Positions 26,142 through 29,834 of a stretch of DNA of 29,834 nt are shown here, in pieces. The notes under the pieces are model-generated. The model was not told the origin of the DNA. It saw only the letters and a list, made by a program, of their open reading frames with translations, and did no database searches. This DNA comes from Clostridia bacterium (GTDB taxonomy: Bacteria > Bacillota > Clostridia > Christensenellales > Borkfalkiaceae). Within the stretch, counting starts at the first letter, position 1. Every line of letters begins with the position of its first letter. The stretch lies in assembly GCA_021205485.1 (NCBI GenBank), contig JAJPXK010000012.1, positions 1 to 29,834 on the forward strand. The letters run 5' to 3'. The translations under genes were made by a program, and so were the position numbers.

Positions 26142-26170
26142 ACAGGAAGCCTCTTTCATAGGCTTCCTGT
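26142..26170 (-). promoter_or_regulatory. 11-bp perfect hairpin in the 5' leader of the binding-protein gene
   Basis: ACAGGAAGCCT and AGGCTTCCTGT are exact complements with a 7-base loop, about 40-70 bases into the predicted transcript. On the sense strand no T-run follows, so it is not an ordinary terminator. It could be an mRNA stabiliser, a protein-binding site, or half of an antitermination switch. A nearby 8-3-8 AT-rich palindrome (TTTTGTTT/AAACAAAA, 26173-26191) lies between it and the -10. Confidence 0.5.
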
Positions 26171-26218
26171 CCTTTTGTTTGTAAAACAAAAAAATTTGCA
26201 TAATTTCAAACTGATTAT

Positions 26219-26247
26219 ATAATACACAAAATGTAACTGTTTGTCAA
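26219..26247 (-). promoter_or_regulatory. Promoter of the importer/polysaccharide operon
   Basis: On minus, a perfect TTGACA (26242-26247) is followed after 17 bases by TATTAT (26219-26224). The leader to the binding-protein ATG is about 130 bases. This is the strongest promoter seen for the ten-gene unit running down to the pullulanase gene. Confidence 0.8.
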
Positions 26248-26340
26248 TATCTATTTGAAAATTTTTTTAAGATTTTTTCACATTTTGATTAATTTTGTCA
26301 TATAATTTTTTAACTTTAGTGTTGTTGCGCCCGTTCGGGC

Positions 26341-26370
26341 GAGATCCTTCGACTACGCTCAGGATGACAG
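26341..26370 (+). repeat. Short copy of the CCTTCGA...CTCAGGATGACAG repeat
   Basis: A 30-base version that keeps both ends of the 37-base core found at 23943-23979 and 26489-26525 (GATCCTTCGACT and GCTCAGGATGACAG) but lacks part of its middle. It sits upstream of the operon promoter. The 600-base gap between the binding-protein gene and the GH53 gene holds the leader, the promoter, this repeat, two further repeats and the GH53 terminator. No gene is seen. Confidence 0.7.
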
Positions 26371-26381
26371 GAACAAGTTAT

Positions 26382-26425
26382 TCCCTCATCCGTCGGCTTC
26401 GCCGACACCTTCCCCGAGGGAAGGC
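26382..26425. repeat. Short second-family repeat (CCCTCATCC...GAGGGAAGG)
   Basis: It contains CCCTCATCC, the hairpin GTCGGCTTCGCCGAC and CCTTCCCCGAGGGAAGG. The layout is related to the 24140-24289 element (CCTCATCCACCGC ... CTCAAGGGGAAGG). Non-coding. Confidence 0.6.
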
Positions 26426-26434
26426 AAGATTTTT

Positions 26435-26524
26435 TGTCATTCTGAGCGGAGCCGAAGAATCCCCTTCCGACCGCTGTTCCTTCGAGGGGATCCTTCGACT
26501 CGCTGTCGCTCGCTCAGGATGACA
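26435..26524. repeat. MITE-like palindromic repeat, copy C (90 bp)
   Basis: The ends TGTCATTCTGAGCG and CGCTCAGGATGACA form inverted repeats with one mismatch. The interior shares GCCGAAGAATC, CCTTCCGACCGC and CGAGGGGATCCTTCG with copy A. The right half is identical over 37 bases to part of copy B. A degenerate trace (CCCTCACGCAGGATGACGGG) follows at about 26539-26558. Confidence 0.75.
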
Positions 26525-26589
26525 GTAAAGAGGCTACGCCCTCACGCAGGATGACGGGCAAAAGGTAAAGGCAAGGGTATACAAACAAC

Positions 26590-26626
26590 AAAGCCGAGCC
26601 TTGCGGGCGTCGCCCGCAAGGCTCGG
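26590..26626 (-). terminator. Terminator of the GH53 operon
   Basis: CCGAGCCTTGCGGGC and GCCCGCAAGGCTCGG make a perfect 15-bp GC-rich stem around GTC. On minus it is followed by CTTTGTTGTTTG. It ends the two-gene GH53 unit before the repeat island and the next promoter. Confidence 0.82.
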
Positions 26627-26647
26627 TTAAAAATGAGAAGGAGAAAA

Positions 26648-26666
26648 TTTAAACGCAACGTTTAAA
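26648..26666. promoter_or_regulatory. 19-bp palindrome downstream of the GH53 gene, possible operator
   Basis: TTTAAACG and CGTTTAAA flank a 3-base centre. It lies between the GH53 stop and its terminator, about 400 bp upstream of the importer promoter. A central CG half-site is common in LacI-type operators, but no such regulator is encoded here and the position is odd. Chance or a weak hairpin are alternatives. Confidence 0.3.
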
Positions 26667-26682
26667 ATCTGTAGCCGACTGA

Positions 26683-27810
26683 TTACTTGTTGTATTTGTC
26701 GGAAAATTTTTTAAATTCTTTTAACGCCGGCAGGGAATCGCCGTTGTAGTCAAACAGGCACTGGTTTGCCCATTCGTTGCCGCCGCCCGCCTCCTCGGCG
26801 TGGATATACTTGCGGGCTTCGTCCGACGCCCACGTGCCAAGGGGGCTTGGAATCCAGGCGGGTTCCCAGTAGTATATGCCCTTGAAGTTTTTCACCGTTG
26901 CCAAAAGCTCTAAAAGTTTTTGGCAGAATTGCCTTTGCCCCTCTATCGTAAGGGGGTAGGGCAGCGAATAACCCTCCTGCATTTTAAAGTCCTCGCCTAT
27001 AACAAGGGGCTTTGTTTTATCGCTGAAATGCTTTTGCGTGAATGCGTAAGAGGTTTCGGCGATGTACAAATCTTTGCCGTAGCGAGCCGCCATATCGTTC
27101 ATGTTTGCCAGAAGTTCGTCAAAACCGTGGTGCCAGTAGGGATAATAGCTGAAACCTATGGCGTCAAACCGCACGCCCCTCGCCGTGAGCTCGTCAAAAA
27201 ATTCGCGGTAATGCGGGTTGTCGTAACTGCGTTCAAGATGAATCATAAGGGGGCAATCGGTAACCTGCTTTATACCCTCTATGGCGCTGTTTAAAATTCT
27301 GCATAAATTTTCATAGCCCGAATACGAGCCGTCGCCGTTTGGCGTGAGCTTGCCCTCGTTCCAGAGCATGCCGTAGGTAATTTCGTTGCCGACCTGAATC
27401 ATATCGGGAAGGCACCCCTCCGCCTTTAACGCCTGCAGAACTTCGGCGGAATAGGTTTTTACAACGGCTACAAGCCGGTCTAAGTTATAATTTTGCCACG
27501 CCTTAGGCGGAAATTGCTTCATAGGGTCCACCCAGAAATCGCTGTAGTGGATGTCGAGCAAAAAGTGCAGGCCGGCGGCCTTTATTCTTTTGCCTAAAGC
27601 TATAACCCTAGGCAAATCGCAGGTGCCCGCCCCGTAAGTTTGCCCGCTTTCGCCGTAAGGATTGTGCCAGAGCCGTACGCGAACAGAGTTTGTTCCGTTT
27701 GCTTTGAGGATAGACAGAAGTTCGCCTTCCTTTCTGCCGTCGCGGTACTTTATACCCTCCGCCTCTAAATCTATGAGGGTGGAAACGTCCATGCCTACAA
27801 GATATTTCAT
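26683..27810 (-). CDS. Cytoplasmic GH53 galactanase, second paralogue
   Basis: A GH53 enzyme of 375 aa, barrel only, with no signal peptide. The acid/base is Glu143 in IQVGNEITYGMLW and the nucleophile Glu252 in YIAETSYAF. HYSDFWVDPMKQ and YYWEPAWIP are conserved. It carries HLERS (Glu193), like the other cytoplasmic paralogue, from which it is clearly diverged elsewhere, so this is not a recent duplication. The start at 27810 was chosen because GAGG stands 8 bases before it and MKYLVGMDVS matches GH53 N-termini. An open frame 27 codons longer reaches back into the upstream gene without family resemblance. It lies 25 bp after the surface GH53 gene and is probably co-transcribed, so galactan cutting outside and inside the cell is made together. 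Confidence 0.92.
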   Translation of the reverse strand: MKYLVGMDVSTLIDLEAEGIKYRDGRKEGELLSILKANGTNSVRVRLWHNPYGESGQTYGAGTCDLPRVIALGKRIKAAGLHFLLDIHYSDFWVDPMKQFPPKAWQNYNLDRLVAVVKTYSAEVLQALKAEGCLPDMIQVGNEITYGMLWNEGKLTPNGDGSYSGYENLCRILNSAIEGIKQVTDCPLMIHLERSYDNPHYREFFDELTARGVRFDAIGFSYYPYWHHGFDELLANMNDMAARYGKDLYIAETSYAFTQKHFSDKTKPLVIGEDFKMQEGYSLPYPLTIEGQRQFCQKLLELLATVKNFKGIYYWEPAWIPSPLGTWASDEARKYIHAEEAGGGNEWANQCLFDYNGDSLPALKEFKKFSDKYNK

Positions 27811-27835
27811 ATTAAAGCCTCGTGTTGAAAGAATT

Positions 27836-29767
27836 TTAGTTTGTCGCCGCGAGAGCGAAGTCGTCGAAATGAGCCCAACTGTCGCTGGCATAGCCGCTTG
27901 AACGAACGCCTACCGCCACCGTAGTGGTTTCTGTCACAGTAAAAGTTACCGTAGTCTGCACCCAGTCGCTCCAACTGCTGCCGAATACTATAGTTTCGGT
28001 AGCTATATCTGTGCCGTTCGCCGATACATACAGTACACAGTCAGGAAGCGTGCAGTTGCCAGACCTGCCGTAAACAGAGAATGTATATGTGCCAGCGGGA
28101 AGCGTTGTAGTCTGGCAGACGTCGTTTTCAAAGTCGCTGGAACACCATATGTTGAGGTTAGCGCTGCCGCTCCGCGAATTTTTTGTCTCTATCCGGTAAG
28201 AGCCGCTTGTGCCCGATGCTTCCCAGCCCGTTATGTTCGAAAAGTCGGTTACGTCTGAAGAAATGCCGTCCTCTTCAAAACCGCCGTTTTGCAAAAAGTC
28301 ATAATAACAGGTTAAATATGCGGTGATTGTGTAGTCTATGCCTCCTGCGGTTACTGTTCCTGTTACTCGGTACGTACCGGCATTTGTAACTACAGAAATA
28401 TCACTTTCATTCCATGTAACGTCAAATTCTGTCCAACGATCTAACGTAGTCAATGCCGTGGTTGCTGAAGGAAGGTTATCGGCAATTTCGGATACACTCA
28501 CCTTAGAAAGATTTATCATCGCCGAAATTGTGGTTGTCATCTCAACAATTTCTTCCTGCGCTGTACCCGAATTTCTCATAAGGCGGAAAGCTTTTAAACT
28601 GTCTAAGGGATGCCCGTCAAAGTCGAATAGCGCCTGGTTTGCCCAGGAAACGGTGCCTTCGCCGCCCCCGTCGCCCTGCGCCGCGAGGTAGCTCGCCGCG
28701 TATGTGGACGCCCAGCTTGTACCTTCAAGGGGAAGCCACGCAGGTTCCCAGTAGAAAGAGCCAATGCCCTGGCTGGCGGAAGCCACTACTTCATTTACAT
28801 CGTGAATATACGATGCCTGCCCCTGCACGGTGGCCTTATAGCCGCCCGTCTCTTCCATAGAAGATGAGAAAATATTCGAAGTGTAATCGTTGTACACGTC
28901 GCCGTAGCCGTAAGAATACTCCATCACGCAGATATCGTAGTCATAATTGGCGTCAAGCTGGTCTACGCAACTCTGGAATTTTGACATTGAGCCGTGCCAG
29001 TACGAATAATACGATAAGCCAATTACGTCAAAGTTCACGCTGTTTGCCTCAAGCTGGTTGATATAGCTTGAAATTGTTGAATAGGTGGCGCCGTTTGCAA
29101 GGTGTATTACCGTAAGAATATCCTCAGATACGGCTTTGACGGCGTTTATCGCGTTATACAGGTAAATGCATCTCCACGTCGCAGCCTTGCCGTAGTCCCA
29201 TATAAGGCCGTTGTTGATTTCGTTGCCCGTCTGAACCATTGAGGGAAGGCAGCCCGCCTCTTTAAACTGCATTAACACGTCGTATGTATAATCATATACA
29301 ACCTGCGAAATCTGGTCGCGGGTATAACCCGCCTCGGACCATTCGCGGGGCATTGTCTGCTTGTCGGGATCTGCCCAGAAATCGCTGTAGTGAAAATCGA
29401 GGCAAACTTTCATTCCTGCGGCTACGGCCCGTTTGGCGATGGCTATATCCGTCTCAAGGTCGTTGCCGCCGCCGCCGAAGCTGTTGCCGTCTTCGTCGTA
29501 CGGGTCGTTCCAAAGTCTTATGCGGATATAGTTTACGCCGTAATCGGCGAGGATGTCAAAAATATCGTCCTCTTTGCCCTTCTCGTTATAAAAAACGCCG
29601 CCCGCTTCTTCAACTTCAATAATGGAAGAAAGGTCTACGCCCATTATATAATCGTCACTTAAGCCCTCTATCTTGCCGACGGACACGCCGTCCGCCGTAC
29701 CGCACCCCGAAAAAAGCGACATGCAGATTGCCGCCGCGAGGATCAACGAAATGAAAAATCTTTTCAT
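27836..29767 (-). CDS. Surface GH53 endo-beta-1,4-galactanase with Ig-like and CBM-like domains
   Basis: An extracellular lipoprotein of 643 aa that cuts the beta-1,4-galactan side chains of pectin (arabinogalactan I). The signal peptide ends at lipobox LFSGC (Cys22). The GH53 barrel (~38-395) has acid/base Glu183 in QTGNEINNGLIW and nucleophile Glu283 in VMEYSYGYG, so the canonical ETGY is EYSY here. HYSDFWADPDKQ and FYWEPAWLP are conserved. An Ig-like domain (~405-490, containing NAGTYRVTGTV) follows. The C-terminal beta-sandwich (~495-643), with NGGFE at its start and SWAHFDDFAL at its end, resembles CBM61 or CenC-like CBM4 modules. CBM61 is known as a galactan-binding partner of GH53. The gene is first in its operon, with a GGAGAG site and its own promoter. 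Confidence 0.94.
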   Translation of the reverse strand: MKRFFISLILAAAICMSLFSGCGTADGVSVGKIEGLSDDYIMGVDLSSIIEVEEAGGVFYNEKGKEDDIFDILADYGVNYIRIRLWNDPYDEDGNSFGGGGNDLETDIAIAKRAVAAGMKVCLDFHYSDFWADPDKQTMPREWSEAGYTRDQISQVVYDYTYDVLMQFKEAGCLPSMVQTGNEINNGLIWDYGKAATWRCIYLYNAINAVKAVSEDILTVIHLANGATYSTISSYINQLEANSVNFDVIGLSYYSYWHGSMSKFQSCVDQLDANYDYDICVMEYSYGYGDVYNDYTSNIFSSSMEETGGYKATVQGQASYIHDVNEVVASASQGIGSFYWEPAWLPLEGTSWASTYAASYLAAQGDGGGEGTVSWANQALFDFDGHPLDSLKAFRLMRNSGTAQEEIVEMTTTISAMINLSKVSVSEIADNLPSATTALTTLDRWTEFDVTWNESDISVVTNAGTYRVTGTVTAGGIDYTITAYLTCYYDFLQNGGFEEDGISSDVTDFSNITGWEASGTSGSYRIETKNSRSGSANLNIWCSSDFENDVCQTTTLPAGTYTFSVYGRSGNCTLPDCVLYVSANGTDIATETIVFGSSWSDWVQTTVTFTVTETTTVAVGVRSSGYASDSWAHFDDFALAATN

Positions 29768-29795
29768 TTTTATTCTCTCCTATTGATTTTTTTAT

Positions 29796-29824
29796 ATCTT
29801 ATAAGAGAAAATTAAAAAAGTCAA
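29796..29824 (-). promoter_or_regulatory. Promoter of the GH53 operon
   Basis: On minus, TTGACT (29819-29824), 17 bases, then TAAGAT (29796-29801), with an AT-rich leader of about 25 bases to the ATG. The -10 is only four of six, but spacing and position are good. Any operator further upstream is outside the window. Confidence 0.6.
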
Positions 29825-29834
29825 CCCCGAAAAC

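Noticed and set aside
27811..27891. Longer N-terminus for the second cytoplasmic GH53
   Set aside because: The extra 27 codons overlap the upstream gene, resemble no GH53 and lack a ribosome site; the ATG at 27810 has GAGG in front.
28639..29662. Plus-strand open frames antisense to the surface GH53 gene
   Set aside because: Their translations are Arg/Pro/Cys-rich shadows of a gene with clear catalytic motifs; no ribosome sites.

Overview
The window looks like part of the chromosome of an uncultured gut-type member of the Bacillota (Clostridia, perhaps Christensenellales-like; inferred from gene style only, no rRNA is present). Shine-Dalgarno sites are mostly AAGGAG-like, sigma-A-type promoters are clear, GalT is the long Firmicutes type, secreted proteins are lipoproteins, and the sugar importer is of the Gram-positive MalEFG/MsmK kind. 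Nearly everything from about 5.8 kb to the right end concerns polysaccharide and galactose metabolism, as in a Gram-positive polysaccharide utilisation locus.

Layout. (1) 0.2-4.4 kb, minus strand: a MarR regulator followed by the two halves of a heterodimeric ABC exporter, with a good promoter and an inverted-repeat operator in front. (2) 4.6-5.8 kb: a PLP aminotransferase. (3) 5.85-9.6 kb: the Leloir genes, galK-galT on minus and galE divergently on plus, followed by a HAD hydrolase on plus. (4) 10.7-26.1 kb, minus strand, transcribed right to left: a solute-binding lipoprotein with an extra C-terminal beta domain, two permeases, an MsmK-type ATPase, an unrecognised 607-aa protein with a glycosidase/deacetylase-like look, an overlapping 86-aa zinc-ribbon protein, a cytoplasmic GH53 galactanase, MalQ, a lipoprotein alpha-amylase and a lipoprotein pullulanase. 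(5) 26.7-29.8 kb, minus strand: a surface GH53 lipoprotein with Ig-like and CBM-like domains, followed by a second cytoplasmic GH53.

How it fits together (inference). The surface GH53 cuts pectic beta-1,4-galactan and the surface amylase and pullulanase cut starch. The ABC importer takes up oligosaccharides, the two cytoplasmic GH53 enzymes and MalQ process them, and GalK/GalT/GalE move galactose into central metabolism. No beta-galactosidase of a family I recognise (GH2, GH35, GH42) and no LacI/AraC-type regulator is present. The 607-aa protein and its zinc-ribbon neighbour are therefore the most interesting unknowns.

Three intergenic regions (about 9.64-9.94, 23.6-24.4 and 26.1-26.7 kb) carry a shared family of short palindromic, MITE-like repeats. 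One of these islands splits the importer operon between the binding-protein gene and the first permease.
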